This document shows, one piece after another, positions 15,955-27,022 of a DNA stretch of 64,000 nt. A program made the translations under genes and the position numbers. Origin of the DNA: Clostridia bacterium (GTDB lineage Bacteria > Bacillota > Clostridia > UMGS1883 > UMGS1540); the NCBI GenBank assembly GCA_017450025.1, contig JAFSYJ010000032.1, forward strand, positions 1 to 64,000. Direction: 5' to 3'. Below the pieces are notes generated by a model. That model saw only the letters and a list, made by a program, of their open reading frames with translations, was not told where the DNA came from and ran no database searches. Position 1 is the first letter of the stretch. Each line of letters starts with the position of its first letter.

Positions 15955-17046
15955 ATGTTTATAAAAAATATTGAACTTACAAATTTCCGGAACTATGAAC
16001 ATCAAAAAATATTTTTTTCACATGAAACAAATATAATTTTTGGGAACAATGCACAAGGGAAAACTAATATTTTAGAGGCTATTTCTTTATTTTCTTCCGG
16101 AAAAAGTTACAGGCGGGTATCTGACAAAAACTTAATAAAATATGACTGTGATTTTGCGAGGATAAGAATTGAATTTGATTCTTTTAATACCGAAAAATCT
16201 GCTGAAATCATATTTACAAAAGGAAAAAACAAGTTTATTAAGTTAAACGGTATATCTTTAAGCAGAACAAGTGAATTGCTGGGTGTTTTTAATTGTGTTG
16301 TTTTTAGTCCTGAGGAGCTTTATTTAATAAACGGCGCGCCGGAGCTGAGAAGAAATTTTATTGATTTATTTATAAGCTCTCAAAAACCTTTATATTATAA
16401 CACATTAAAGAGATATTATAAAGTTCTTAAACAAAAAAATAATTTACTGAAAGATATAAATAATAATTTTGAAACATTAAATATATGGAATGAGGAGCTT
16501 GCGGAAAACGGAGCTAAAATTATTGTTTATAGAAAGGAATATTTAGCAGAACTAAGCAAAAGAGCGAACGAGGCTTACAAAAAAATTTCAGGCGGCAGGG
16601 AAGAACTTAAAATTTTATATAATCAGAATGTTTCTTCTGAAAATTATGAAAAAAGTGATTTAAAAAACAGAATTCTCGAAGCAATCGAAAGAAAAAAACA
16701 AAAAGAGATTGCAATAGGTGCGAGTCTTGTCGGAATACACAGAGACGATATTGACTTTTTTATAGACGGGCAAGACGCAAGAATTTTTGCATCGCAGGGA
16801 CAGCAGAGATCGGCAATTATTTCTTTAAAAATGGCGCAGGCAGAAATTATAAAAAATCAAAGCGGAGAGTATCCTGTATTTTTATTTGACGATGTTATGA
16901 GTGAGCTTGACAGTGAGCGTAGGGAATTTATTGCGAGCGAAATAAAAAACAGCCAAGTCATTATAACAAGTACGGACAGGTATTCAAGCGGAAAAAAAGA
17001 AAAGTTTTTTTATGTAGAAAATGGCACGGTCCGAGAGGTAACATAA
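15955..17046 (+). CDS. recF: DNA replication and repair protein RecF
   Basis: A 363-residue SMC-like ABC ATPase that helps load RecA at single-strand gaps. The Walker A GNNAQGKTN is at 30-38, the ABC signature region is SQGQQRSAIISLKMAQ (about 281-296) and Walker B is FLFDDVMSELD (about 304-314). Length and position after dnaN/yaaA are standard. Its last base overlaps the first base of the remB ATG. Confidence 0.97.
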   Translation: MFIKNIELTNFRNYEHQKIFFSHETNIIFGNNAQGKTNILEAISLFSSGKSYRRVSDKNLIKYDCDFARIRIEFDSFNTEKSAEIIFTKGKNKFIKLNGISLSRTSELLGVFNCVVFSPEELYLINGAPELRRNFIDLFISSQKPLYYNTLKRYYKVLKQKNNLLKDINNNFETLNIWNEELAENGAKIIVYRKEYLAELSKRANEAYKKISGGREELKILYNQNVSSENYEKSDLKNRILEAIERKKQKEIAIGASLVGIHRDDIDFFIDGQDARIFASQGQQRSAIISLKMAQAEIIKNQSGEYPVFLFDDVMSELDSERREFIASEIKNSQVIITSTDRYSSGKKEKFFYVENGTVREVT

Positions 17047-17309
17047 TGTATATTCACATAGGCGGAGATACGGTTATAGAAAGAAAATCTATTGTCGGAA
17101 TTATGGAAATAGAAAATACAAGCACTTCAAAGATAACGAAGGATTTTTTCCGGAAAAACGGAAAAAAAGTTATAAATATTTCCGATGATTTACCAAGGTC
17201 TTTTATTATTACCAAAGATAATAATAAATCAAAAATATATATATCACCCATATCAACAGCTACTCTCTATAAAAGATGCAGGGAAAGGAAGATTAAAGAA
17301 AATGGATAA
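17046..17309 (+). CDS. remB: Extracellular matrix regulator RemB-like protein (DUF370)
   Basis: An 87-residue DUF370 protein beginning [20 protein letters not shown], the pattern of Bacillus RemB (YaaB), which occupies the same place between recF and gyrB. The RemA/RemB family includes DNA-binding regulators of biofilm matrix genes; the role of this copy in clostridia is not established. It overlaps recF by one base and gyrB by eight, so it is embedded in the replication operon. Confidence 0.85.
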   Translation: MYIHIGGDTVIERKSIVGIMEIENTSTSKITKDFFRKNGKKVINISDDLPRSFIITKDNNKSKIYISPISTATLYKRCRERKIKENG

Positions 17310-19239
17310 AATAAATTCAACTTATGACGAAACCCAAATCCAGGTTCTTGAAGGACTTGAAGCAGTAAGAAAAAGACCGGGAATGTATATTGGTTCAACT
17401 TCGGCTCAGGGACTTCATCACTTAGTATATGAAATAGTTGATAACTCTATTGACGAAGCACTTGCAGGCTATTGTACAAAAATAGAGGTCATATTAAATA
17501 AAGACAATTCCGTAACTGTACGGGATAACGGCAGAGGTATTCCTCACGGAATACATCCTAAAATGGGCATATCAACTATTGATGTTGTATTCACAGTTCT
17601 TCACGCAGGCGGAAAGTTCGGCGGGGGCGGATACAAGGTATCGGGCGGTTTGCACGGCGTCGGCGCGTCTGTTGTTAATGCTCTTTCAACGCATCTTGAA
17701 GTTAAGGTTCACGACGGCAGCGACATATGGTACCAGAGTTATAACGGCGGCGTTCCCGAAGGGGAAGTACATAAAATAGGAAAAACCGACAGAACCGGTA
17801 CGGAAATAACTTTTTGGGCCGACGGAAATATTTTTGAAGAAACGGTCTATGATTATGATATTCTTCTTAAAAGACTCAGAGAACAGGCGTTTTTAAACGG
17901 CGGACTTAAGATAATATTTACCGATGACAGAGAAGATGAGCCTATAACAGAAGAACTTTTATACGAAGGCGGTATTAAAAACTTTGTTTCTTATCTTTTT
18001 AATGAGAAAAAGGCAAGAAAAGAAAGTCTTGAATGTATAAATGATGATGTTATTTATGTAAAGGGCGAAGCTAACGGAAATATGGCGGAGGTCGCGCTGC
18101 AATGGTACAGCGGTTATGACGAGGTTGTGGAATCCTTTGCAAATAACATTTCTACAACTGAGGGCGGAACACATGTAACCGGATTCAGGTCTGCGCTTAC
18201 AAAAGTTTTGCTCGACAATGCAAAAAAATTCAGGATTTTAAAAGAAAACGAAGAATTAACAGGCGAAGATGTCAGAGAAGGACTTATAGCAGTAATATCA
18301 GTTAAATTGGAAGAGCCTCAGTTTGAAGGTCAGACAAAAACAAAGCTCGGAAATTCCGAAATGCGTACATTTGTTGACAATATGCTCAAAGAAAAACTTG
18401 CAGACTATCTGGAAGAAAACCCGCTTGTTGCAAGAGCAATTATTGAAAAGGCTTTGGCGGCCTCAAAGGCAAGAATCGCCGCAAGAAAAGCGAGAGAAGC
18501 TTCGAGAAAAACTCCGCTCGGGACAAACTCACTGCCGGGCAAGCTTACAGACTGTATTGTTAAAGACCCGTCAAAAACAGAGCTTTACATAGTTGAGGGT
18601 GATTCCGCAGGCGGCTCGGCAAAGAGCGGCAGAGACAGTAAGTATCAGGCAATCCTTCCGCTTTGGGGCAAAATGCTGAATGTTGAAAAGGCAAGAGCGG
18701 ACAAGGTTTACGGAAATGACAAGCTCACACCTGTTATTCAGGCGCTCGGAACGGGAATTGCGGCAGAATTCAACCTTGAAAAGTTAAGATATGACAAAAT
18801 AGTTATAATGGCCGATGCCGATGTTGACGGTGCGCATATTCAGACACTTTTACTGACATTTTTCTTTAGATTTATGACGCCGCTTATCGAAACAGGTCAT
18901 GTATATCTCGCAAAGCCTCCGCTGTACAAGCTTTCTCGCGGTAAAAAGCAAATGGTTGCGTTCAGCGATGAAGAAAGAGACGCCATCAGTGAAGAATTAA
19001 AAGGCGGAGATTCCAACGCAAAAGTTGATATAAGCAGATACAAAGGTCTCGGTGAGATGAACCCCGAAGAACTCTGGGAGACAACAATGGACCCCAAAAA
19101 CAGAATACTTTTAAAGGTAACGCTTGAGGACGCGGAAAAAGCCGACCAGATTTTCAGTATTCTTATGGGTGACGAGGTTGAACCGAGAAGACTGTTTATA
19201 GAGCAAAACGCACAGTATGTAACAAATCTTGATGTTTAA
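17302..19239 (+). CDS. gyrB: DNA gyrase subunit B
   Basis: A 645-residue ATPase subunit of gyrase. The GHKL ATP site includes [19 protein letters not shown] and [15 protein letters not shown]. The TOPRIM domain has [14 protein letters not shown] and the metal-binding [10 protein letters not shown]. The clade variant [13 protein letters not shown] replaces the more common PLRGK. I chose the ATG at 17302, which fits the family N-terminus ([20 protein letters not shown]), rather than an in-frame start 39 codons upstream. It overlaps remB and lies 13 bases before gyrA. Confidence 0.98.
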   Translation: MDKINSTYDETQIQVLEGLEAVRKRPGMYIGSTSAQGLHHLVYEIVDNSIDEALAGYCTKIEVILNKDNSVTVRDNGRGIPHGIHPKMGISTIDVVFTVLHAGGKFGGGGYKVSGGLHGVGASVVNALSTHLEVKVHDGSDIWYQSYNGGVPEGEVHKIGKTDRTGTEITFWADGNIFEETVYDYDILLKRLREQAFLNGGLKIIFTDDREDEPITEELLYEGGIKNFVSYLFNEKKARKESLECINDDVIYVKGEANGNMAEVALQWYSGYDEVVESFANNISTTEGGTHVTGFRSALTKVLLDNAKKFRILKENEELTGEDVREGLIAVISVKLEEPQFEGQTKTKLGNSEMRTFVDNMLKEKLADYLEENPLVARAIIEKALAASKARIAARKAREASRKTPLGTNSLPGKLTDCIVKDPSKTELYIVEGDSAGGSAKSGRDSKYQAILPLWGKMLNVEKARADKVYGNDKLTPVIQALGTGIAAEFNLEKLRYDKIVIMADADVDGAHIQTLLLTFFFRFMTPLIETGHVYLAKPPLYKLSRGKKQMVAFSDEERDAISEELKGGDSNAKVDISRYKGLGEMNPEELWETTMDPKNRILLKVTLEDAEKADQIFSILMGDEVEPRRLFIEQNAQYVTNLDV

Positions 19240-19252
19240 TTGGAGATAGAAT

Positions 19253-21757
19253 ATGGCTAAGAATAAAAAGTACGAAGATTCACATTTTGAAGAATATCTC
19301 GAAACACAAAAAATAGTTGATGTTGACATCGAAAAACGCATGAGAGAGGCGTTTATTGACTATGCAATGAGCGTTATAGTCAGCCGCGCCCTTCCTGATG
19401 TAAGAGACGGTCTTAAGCCCGTACACAGAAGAATTCTTTATTCTATGTACGAGGAGCATTTAACATACGACAAGCCGTTTTTTAAGTCGGCAACGACCGT
19501 TGGTAATGTTATAGGCCGTTACCATCCGCACGGCGACGCATCTGTTTACGACGCTATGGTAAGACTTGCACAAGACTTTTCTATGCGTTATATGCTTATA
19601 GACGGTCACGGCAACTTTGGTTCAGTTGACGGCGACCCGCCTGCTGCTTACCGTTATACCGAGGCAAGAATGAGCAAGCTTGCAAATGTTATGCTCGAAA
19701 ATATCGATAAAAACACGGTTGACTTTTTGCCGAACTTTGACGAGAAGAGAGTAGAGCCGACTGTTTTGCCTACGAGAATACCGACGCTTTTGATAAACGG
19801 CAGCTCCGGTATAGCCGTCGGTATGGCGACAAATATTCCGCCGCATAATCTCACAGAGGTTTTAGACGGCGTTATTGCAAAAATCGACAATCCTGAAATC
19901 TCGCTCGCCGAGATGATGCAATACATAAAAGGTCCTGATTTTCCGACAAAAGCGACGATTATGGGCAGAAGCGGCATTCGCAGCGCTTATGAAACGGGAA
20001 AAGGCAAAATAATCGTAAGAGCAAAAACCGAAATCAAAGAACACAGCGACGGCACATCATCTATTATAATAACCGAGCTTCCTTATCAGGTTAACAAGAA
20101 AATGCTTGTTGAATCCATAGCGGAGCTTGTAAAAGACAAAAAAATAGAAGGTCTCTCGGACATAGACGACCATTCATCTGACAGAGTTGGCATCAGAATT
20201 GATATTTCCCTCAAGAGAGACGCCAATCCGCAGGTCGTTTTAAATCAGCTCTATAAATTTACGCGCCTTCAAGACAGCTTTTCTGTCAATATGCTTGCTA
20301 TTCACGACGGCAAGCCGAAAACTATGACGCTTATGGAAGTCCTTGACCACTTTATAGACTTCCAGCAGGAAATCGTTACAAGGCGTACCAAATTTGACCT
20401 TGAAAAGGCCGAAGCAAGACGGCACATTCTGGAAGGCTTGAGAATTGCTCTTGCGAACATAGACGAGATAATCCACATCATCAGAAATTCGTACGATGAC
20501 GCTAAAGAACGCCTTATGGAGCGTTTTGATATGTCAGAAATTCAGGCGCAGAGCGTTTTGGATATGAGGCTTGCACAGTTGCAGCGCTTAAACGGCGAAA
20601 AAATCGACGCCGAATATGAAGAACTCGGCAAAAAAATTGACGAGTACAATCTTATATTGACAGACCACAGCAGGCTTATGGAGCTTATCAAAGACGAGCT
20701 TCTGGAGATCCGTGACAAGTACGGCGATGAAAGAAAAACACAAATTGAGGAATATTTCGGTGAAATCGACCTTGAGGATCTGATCGAGGAAGAAGAAAGC
20801 GTATTTACGCTTACGCACTTCGGATACATCAAGAGAATTCCTGCAAGCACTTACAGAAGCCAGCGCAGAGGCGGCAGAGGTATTGCCGGTCTCAGCACAA
20901 GAGAAGAGGATTTTGTTAACACGATATTTACTGCTTCTACCCACGATACGATTATGTTTGTTTCAAACAAGGGCAGAATGTACAAGCTTAAGGGGTATCA
21001 GATCCCCGAGGCAGGCAGGCACGCCAAGGGTACGGCGATAGTCAACCTCTTGCAGCTTGAAGAAGGCGAAAAGGTAAAAGCAAGTATCGCAATAAAGAGC
21101 TATGAAGACGGTCAGTCCTTGATTATGGCAACAAAACGCGGAACGGTAAAGAAAACTCCGCTTATCGAGTATTCTTCGACGCGCCGCGGCGGTCTTAACG
21201 CAATCGGCATAAATGAGGACGACGAGCTTATCGGCGTTAAGCTGGTTTCAGAGGGTGACAGCATTATGCTTAGCACTCACAACGGAATGGCAATTAAGTT
21301 CGACGAAAGCGATGTAAGACCGATGGGTAGAACGGCTCACGGCGTAAGAGGAATCAAGCTACGCAGCGGCGACTATGTTATAGGTATGTCCGTAACAAAC
21401 GAGGGAGATGAGCTTCTTGCAATTACGGAAAACGGATTCGGCAAAAAAACAAATCTCTCAGAATACAAAAAGCAAAACCGCGGCGGTATGGGGCTCAGGA
21501 CATATAAAATTTCCGAGCAGACAGGCTCTGTTATCGGCATAAACATAGTAACTGACGACGACGATATCATGCTCATAACAAACGAAGGCGTTATTATCAG
21601 AATGAGCTCTGCCGATATCCGCTCCATCGGAAGAAGCACAAAGGGAGTAAGGCTTATGCGCCTTGAAGACGGCGTTAAGGTCGTATCGCTCGCAATAACC
21701 GACCATGAGGAAGAAGCCGAAGAAGCAGAAGAGACAGAGGCGGTTACGGAAGAATGA
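19253..21757 (+). CDS. gyrA: DNA gyrase subunit A
   Basis: An 834-residue breakage-rejoining subunit. The winged helix begins SRALPDVRDGLKPVHRRIL, the catalytic tyrosine is Tyr135 in RYTEARM, and a six-bladed C-terminal DNA-wrapping domain carries the GyrA box QRRGGRG. The tail is acidic (EEEAEEAEETEAVTEE). In the quinolone-resistance region the sequence is HPHGDASVYDAM, with Ala96 at the E. coli Ser83 position and Asp100 at Asp87. The stop overlaps the ispG ATG by four bases. Confidence 0.98.
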   Translation: MAKNKKYEDSHFEEYLETQKIVDVDIEKRMREAFIDYAMSVIVSRALPDVRDGLKPVHRRILYSMYEEHLTYDKPFFKSATTVGNVIGRYHPHGDASVYDAMVRLAQDFSMRYMLIDGHGNFGSVDGDPPAAYRYTEARMSKLANVMLENIDKNTVDFLPNFDEKRVEPTVLPTRIPTLLINGSSGIAVGMATNIPPHNLTEVLDGVIAKIDNPEISLAEMMQYIKGPDFPTKATIMGRSGIRSAYETGKGKIIVRAKTEIKEHSDGTSSIIITELPYQVNKKMLVESIAELVKDKKIEGLSDIDDHSSDRVGIRIDISLKRDANPQVVLNQLYKFTRLQDSFSVNMLAIHDGKPKTMTLMEVLDHFIDFQQEIVTRRTKFDLEKAEARRHILEGLRIALANIDEIIHIIRNSYDDAKERLMERFDMSEIQAQSVLDMRLAQLQRLNGEKIDAEYEELGKKIDEYNLILTDHSRLMELIKDELLEIRDKYGDERKTQIEEYFGEIDLEDLIEEEESVFTLTHFGYIKRIPASTYRSQRRGGRGIAGLSTREEDFVNTIFTASTHDTIMFVSNKGRMYKLKGYQIPEAGRHAKGTAIVNLLQLEEGEKVKASIAIKSYEDGQSLIMATKRGTVKKTPLIEYSSTRRGGLNAIGINEDDELIGVKLVSEGDSIMLSTHNGMAIKFDESDVRPMGRTAHGVRGIKLRSGDYVIGMSVTNEGDELLAITENGFGKKTNLSEYKKQNRGGMGLRTYKISEQTGSVIGINIVTDDDDIMLITNEGVIIRMSSADIRSIGRSTKGVRLMRLEDGVKVVSLAITDHEEEAEEAEETEAVTEE

Positions 21758-22791
21758 GCAGAGAAGTAAAAATCGGCACAGTAAAAATCGGTAACGGCAA
21801 CAGGATTGCAATCCAAAGTATGACAACAACAAAAGCAAGGAACATTGACGAAACCGTTGACCAAATAAATCGCATTGCAGATGCGGGCGCGGATATTGTG
21901 CGGTTTGCAATCGAAAACGAGGAAGACGCAAAAGCAGTTGACAAAATAAGACAGCGCGTTAGCGTGCCGATTGTTGCCGATATCCATTTTAATCATAAAT
22001 TTGCTCTTGAATGTATTGCCGGAGGGATAGACAAAATAAGGATAAACCCCGGAAATATCGGAAGCCGCGAAAGAGTTGCGGAGGTTGCAAAGGCCGCCAT
22101 AAAGGCTGATGTCCCTATAAGAATAGGCGTAAATCTCGGCTCGATAGAAAAGCAGTTCGCCGAAAAATACGGCAAAACGCCGAAGGCTATGGTTGAAAGC
22201 GCAAAATACCACGCGTCGCTTTTGGAAAACGAGGGCATGGAAAATATTGTCATAAGCCTTAAAGCGTCTGATGTTAAAACGGCCGTTGCGGCGTACAGGC
22301 AAATGGCGGGGGAATGCGACTATCCGCTCCATCTTGGAATAACAGAAGCAGGCACGGTTTATCAGGGAATCATAAAATCTGCGGCTGGCATAGGTGCGCT
22401 GCTTTTAGACGGAATAGGCGATACGATTAGGGTGTCCTTGACAGCCAATCCTGTTGAAGAAGTCAAAGCTGCCAAAGCATTATTATCGGCACTTGATATG
22501 TACGACGCGCCAACGCTTGTTTCTTGCCCTACCTGCGGCAGGTGCAATATAGATTTGCCGCCAATTGCAAACGCGATTGAAAGGTATCTTGAAAATGTCA
22601 AAAAGCCGCTTAAAGTAGCTGTTATGGGCTGCGCGGTGAACGGGCCGGGAGAAGCAAGCGATGCTGACTTCGGCATAGCAGGCGGTCAAGGGAACGCGGT
22701 ATTTTTTAAAAAGGGCAAAATCATAAAAAGCATAAATGAAAATGAAATTTTAGATGTTTTATTTAAAGAAATAGATTTGTGGGAGAAATAA
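21754..22791 (+). CDS. ispG: (E)-4-hydroxy-3-methylbut-2-enyl-diphosphate synthase
   Basis: A 345-residue iron-sulfur enzyme of the MEP isoprenoid pathway converting MEcPP to HMBPP. The N-terminal TIM barrel begins VKIGNGNRIAIQSMTTT. The C-terminal domain supplies the three [4Fe-4S] cysteines in SCPTCGRC and MGCAVNGPGEA. It is the short bacterial form without the plant insert. Overlap with gyrA (ATGA) suggests coupled expression. Its presence shows isoprenoids are made by the MEP route. Confidence 0.96.
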   Translation: MSREVKIGTVKIGNGNRIAIQSMTTTKARNIDETVDQINRIADAGADIVRFAIENEEDAKAVDKIRQRVSVPIVADIHFNHKFALECIAGGIDKIRINPGNIGSRERVAEVAKAAIKADVPIRIGVNLGSIEKQFAEKYGKTPKAMVESAKYHASLLENEGMENIVISLKASDVKTAVAAYRQMAGECDYPLHLGITEAGTVYQGIIKSAAGIGALLLDGIGDTIRVSLTANPVEEVKAAKALLSALDMYDAPTLVSCPTCGRCNIDLPPIANAIERYLENVKKPLKVAVMGCAVNGPGEASDADFGIAGGQGNAVFFKKGKIIKSINENEILDVLFKEIDLWEK

Positions 22792-22793
22792 AG

Positions 22794-25700
22794 TTGGAAA
22801 AGGAAATCAGAGAAGCCTTTGATTTGGCTAATATACCTGAAGTGTTTTACGGGAGCAGAGTTTGCGCGCTCTCTATTGATACAAAAACAAGAGGTGTTAA
22901 TTTTGTTTTAAAATTAACACCTTTATTGCCGTACAGAGAAATTGAAATACTTAAAAAAGAGCTTGTAAAGGCATATATTTTACAAAGCGTAAATGTGCAG
23001 GTACAGTTTGAAAACAATGAATTGATGAACAATCTCGATATATACAAAGATTATATTATAATGGAGCTTGCACAGGGCAATCCTATTGCCAAATACGCCT
23101 TTGAGGCGAGCAGATGGGAGCAAGACGGCGATACGCTTATAATAACACTGCGCCATGGCATAGACCAAAATGATATGGGAGGCAATGTTCATACGGCAAT
23201 AGAAAAAATAATGCAGAGGTCAAATATAAATCTGAATGTTGAATTTGATGAGGATATTGAAGAGATCAAATTCACTATGCCCGAAATTATACCCGTTGTT
23301 AAGGAGAAAAAAACAGAGCCAAAGCCTGAAAAGACGGAGCTGCCGACTGTTTTGCTCGGCAAGGTCTTAAGCAGCGAAATATTACAGGTAAAAGAAATAG
23401 ATCAGGACAGCGGAAAAGTTACCGTAGCAGGGGATTTATTTTACATAGACACGCGCGACAATATGGGCAAAGACAAAAAAACTACGATGGTGTTATTTTA
23501 CTTATATGACGGAACAGGCTCCGTTATTTGCAAGGCGTTTATTCCTACAGAAAAGTTTGCGGACATAAAGGGCAGTATGAAGGCGGGAGCGCATCTCAAA
23601 GTCGGCGGTAAAATGGAGTTTGACCCGTATGAGCGGGAAGTCGTGCTTCAGGTAAAGGATATAAACACCTGCGAAAAAGAAAAAAAGGCAGACACCGCGG
23701 AGGAAAAGCGTGTTGAGCTGCATATGCATACAAAAATGTCCGCCATGGACGGAATGGCCAGCGCGGAGGACATTGTAAATACGGCTAAGGAATACGGACA
23801 CAAAGCCGTTGCGATAACCGACCACGGAGTCGTGCAGGCGTTTCCGGAGGCTTTACATACAAAAGATGATTCGATAAAAATTCTTTATGGTACTGAGGCG
23901 TATTTTGTAAATGACTGCGATTCTTTAATATATCACGGAGAAAGCTACCCGATAGACGGTGAAGTAGTTGTTTTTGACATTGAAACAACGGGGCTTTCAC
24001 ACATAAGCGACGAATTTACCGAAATAGGCGCGGTTAAAATCGCTGATGGAAAGATAACTGATACATTTTCGACATTTGTAAATCCGGGGAAGGCTATTCC
24101 GTCAAGGATAGTGGAGCTTACGGGGATAACCGATGAAATGGTTGCCGATGCGCCTTCTCCAAATGACGCGGTTGACGCGTTTATGAAATTCTGCGGCGAT
24201 GCTCCGCTCATCGCGCACAATGCGGATTTTGATGTCAGCTTTATTCGTGAAAATCTGCGCCGCCGCGGAGACAACAGGCAAATTATGTATCTTGACACAC
24301 TCGCACTCTGCCGAGAGATAGTTACAGTTAAAAAAAGTCACAAGCTTGACGCTATGGCAAAATATTTTGGTATTCCGAATCCGTCGCACCACAGAGCCGT
24401 AAACGACGCGGAGGTCTGCGCAGGCATCTGGAATAAGTGCTGTGATATACTCCGGGCAAAAAAAATAAGTACACTTGACGAAATTGACCGCAAAATATCT
24501 GAAGATACAGACAGTCTGGCGCATCTCAGCTATTATCACGCGACGATTTTTGCAAAAAACAGAGCAGGAATAAAAAATTTATATAAGCTCATTTCGCTTT
24601 CGCATTTAAAATATTTTAAAGGCAAGCCGCGCATACCGAAAAGCGAGTTTTTGCGGCATCGTGACGGTCTTTTAATAGGCTCGGCGTGCGAGGCGGGCGA
24701 GCTTTTCAGAGCCGTAAAATCAGGGGCAGACGAGGATACAATCGACAGGCTTTGTGAGTTTTACGATTATTTTGAAATCCAGCCTTTGGGAAACAATATG
24801 TTTATGGTAAACAAAGGCGAGGTCGGCAGTGTTGAGGAATTAAAAGAAATCAACAAAAAAATAATAGCACTCGGAGAAAAACACGGCAAGCTTGTCGCGG
24901 CAACTTGCGATGTTCACTTTTTGAGACCTGAAGACGAGGTTTACAGAAGGATTTTAATGGCAGGACAAAAATATGATGATGCAGACAGTCAGGCACCTTT
25001 ATATTTCCGCACAACAGATGAGATGCTCGCGGAATTTGATTATCTCGGAGAAGAAACAGCGCGCAAGGTCGTTATTGAAAATACAAATAAAATTGCCGAT
25101 ATGATAGAGGACATTAGCCCAATATCGAATGAATACTGCCCTCCGGTAATTGAGGGAAGCGAAGAAGACATAGAGAGAATGTGCTACGAAAAGGCGCACA
25201 GAATTTACGGAGACCCGTTGCCCGAAATTGTTGAAACACGCCTTAAAAGAGAGCTTGATGGTATAAATTCCAAGGGTTATGCCGTACTATATATGATTGC
25301 GCACAAGCTTGTTAAAAAGTCAAACGACGACGGTTACCTTGTAGGTTCGCGTGGCAGTGTAGGCTCGTCGCTTGTGGCGTATATGTCGGATATTACGGAG
25401 GTCAACTCGCTTGCTCCGCACTATATTTGCCCCGAATGTAAATATTCGGAGTTTATAACGGACGGCTCTTACAGCTCCGGCTGCGATATGCCCGACAAAA
25501 ACTGCCCGAACTGCGGACATATGCTGCGAAAAGACGGTCACGACATCCCGTTTGAAACATTCCTCGGCTTTAATGCAGACAAAGAGCCTGACATAGACCT
25601 TAATTTTTCGGGCGAGTATCAGGCGAGAGCGCACAAATACACAGAGGAACTGTTCGGAAAGGAAAATATTTTTAAGGCGGGAACAATAGGCACTATTGCA

Positions 25701-27020
25701 GACAAAACCGCGTTTGGATTTGTTAAAAACTACTACGAGGACAGAGGACAAACAATAAACAAGGCAGAACTCCAGCGAATAGTTGAAGGCTGTACCGGAG
25801 TAAAAAGGACAACAGGACAGCACCCGGGCGGACTTATTGTCTTGCCAAAAGGTCATACAATAGAGGAATTTACGCCTGTTCAGCATCCCGCTGACAAAGA
25901 TGGTATTGGCATTATAACAACGCATTTTGACTACCATTCGATAGATAAAAACTTGTTAAAGCTCGACCTGCTTGGACACGACGACCCGACTGTAATACGA
26001 ATGCTTGAGGACCTGACGGGAATTGACGCAAAAAAAATCCCACTCGACGATAAAGAAACAATGAGTATCTTTAGCTCAACCGAAGCGCTCGGCGTTACAA
26101 AAGAGCAGATAGGCACAGAGGTCGGAACATACGGCGTGCCTGAGTTTGGAACGAGATTTACGCAGCAGATGCTTGTTGACACGCGACCGACCACATTTGC
26201 GGAGCTTGTCAGAATATCGGGGCTTTCTCACGGTGAAGATGTTTGGACAAACAATGCCCAGGACCTTGTACGGAGCGGTACTTGCACGCTTTCAAGCTGT
26301 ATTTGCACGCGTGACGATATAATGCTGTATCTTATTAAAAAGGGCGTGCCGCCTGCAAGTTCGTTCAAGATAATGGAATCCGTCAGAAAAGGCAGAGGGC
26401 TTACGCCCGAATGGGAAGAATTGATGCACGAAAACAATGTGCCGCAATGGTATATAGATTCCTGCAAAAAGATAAAATATATGTTCCCGAAGGCGCACGC
26501 CTGCGCGTATGTTACAATGGCGTTCAGAATTGCATATTGCAAGGTTCACTATCCGATGGCGTTTTATCAGGCATATTTTTCTGTCCGTGCCGATGATTTT
26601 GATTATAATACAATGTGTCACGGAGAACAAAGAGTTATTGACGAAATGAACCTTATCAAAGCAAAGGGTAAGGAAGCGACGGCAAAAGAAAAATCAAAGG
26701 TCACTATTTTGGAAGTTTGCGTCGAAATGTACGAAAGAGGACTTGATTTTTGCGGCATAGATATTTATAAATCGCACCCTCTAAACTTTTTGAACGATAA
26801 CGGAAAAATAAGACCGCCGCTAAACAGCCTGCCCGGACTCGGCGCGGCTGCCGCAATGAAAATAGCTGAAGAAAGAGAAAAGGGAGAATTTTTGGCTATT
26901 GATGATATGGTAAAAAGGACAGGAGTTTCCAAAACAGTTGTGGAAATGCTGAAAGCGGCAGGCGCGCTCAGTGGTATGCAGGAAAGCGCACAGGTCGATA
27001 TGTTCAGTCTTTTGGCATAG
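22794..27020 (+). CDS. polC: DNA polymerase III PolC-type alpha subunit
   Basis: About 1,408 residues; the replicative polymerase typical of Firmicutes. Order: N-terminal and OB domains, PHP domain (VELHMHTKMSAMDGM) interrupted by a DEDDh exonuclease (VFDIETTGLSHISDEFTEIG ... HNADFDVSFIRENL ... HRAVNDAEVCAGI), then the rest of PHP. A zinc-binding CPEC...CPNC motif comes next, then the palm with catalytic aspartates in DIDLNFSGEYQ, fingers, and an HhH-like tail (LNSLPGLGAAAAMKIAEE). I chose TTG at 22794, with GGGAG eight bases upstream and just after the ispG stop; a GTG at 22779 is the alternative. A terminator follows. Confidence 0.97.
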   Translation: MEKEIREAFDLANIPEVFYGSRVCALSIDTKTRGVNFVLKLTPLLPYREIEILKKELVKAYILQSVNVQVQFENNELMNNLDIYKDYIIMELAQGNPIAKYAFEASRWEQDGDTLIITLRHGIDQNDMGGNVHTAIEKIMQRSNINLNVEFDEDIEEIKFTMPEIIPVVKEKKTEPKPEKTELPTVLLGKVLSSEILQVKEIDQDSGKVTVAGDLFYIDTRDNMGKDKKTTMVLFYLYDGTGSVICKAFIPTEKFADIKGSMKAGAHLKVGGKMEFDPYEREVVLQVKDINTCEKEKKADTAEEKRVELHMHTKMSAMDGMASAEDIVNTAKEYGHKAVAITDHGVVQAFPEALHTKDDSIKILYGTEAYFVNDCDSLIYHGESYPIDGEVVVFDIETTGLSHISDEFTEIGAVKIADGKITDTFSTFVNPGKAIPSRIVELTGITDEMVADAPSPNDAVDAFMKFCGDAPLIAHNADFDVSFIRENLRRRGDNRQIMYLDTLALCREIVTVKKSHKLDAMAKYFGIPNPSHHRAVNDAEVCAGIWNKCCDILRAKKISTLDEIDRKISEDTDSLAHLSYYHATIFAKNRAGIKNLYKLISLSHLKYFKGKPRIPKSEFLRHRDGLLIGSACEAGELFRAVKSGADEDTIDRLCEFYDYFEIQPLGNNMFMVNKGEVGSVEELKEINKKIIALGEKHGKLVAATCDVHFLRPEDEVYRRILMAGQKYDDADSQAPLYFRTTDEMLAEFDYLGEETARKVVIENTNKIADMIEDISPISNEYCPPVIEGSEEDIERMCYEKAHRIYGDPLPEIVETRLKRELDGINSKGYAVLYMIAHKLVKKSNDDGYLVGSRGSVGSSLVAYMSDITEVNSLAPHYICPECKYSEFITDGSYSSGCDMPDKNCPNCGHMLRKDGHDIPFETFLGFNADKEPDIDLNFSGEYQARAHKYTEELFGKENIFKAGTIGTIADKTAFGFVKNYYEDRGQTINKAELQRIVEGCTGVKRTTGQHPGGLIVLPKGHTIEEFTPVQHPADKDGIGIITTHFDYHSIDKNLLKLDLLGHDDPTVIRMLEDLTGIDAKKIPLDDKETMSIFSSTEALGVTKEQIGTEVGTYGVPEFGTRFTQQMLVDTRPTTFAELVRISGLSHGEDVWTNNAQDLVRSGTCTLSSCICTRDDIMLYLIKKGVPPASSFKIMESVRKGRGLTPEWEELMHENNVPQWYIDSCKKIKYMFPKAHACAYVTMAFRIAYCKVHYPMAFYQAYFSVRADDFDYNTMCHGEQRVIDEMNLIKAKGKEATAKEKSKVTILEVCVEMYERGLDFCGIDIYKSHPLNFLNDNGKIRPPLNSLPGLGAAAAMKIAEEREKGEFLAIDDMVKRTGVSKTVVEMLKAAGALSGMQESAQVDMFSLLA

Positions 27021-27022
27021 AA

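Noticed and set aside
21373-22332. 319-codon open frame opposite gyrA and ispG
   Set aside because: It spans two firmly identified genes on the other strand and shows no family motif.
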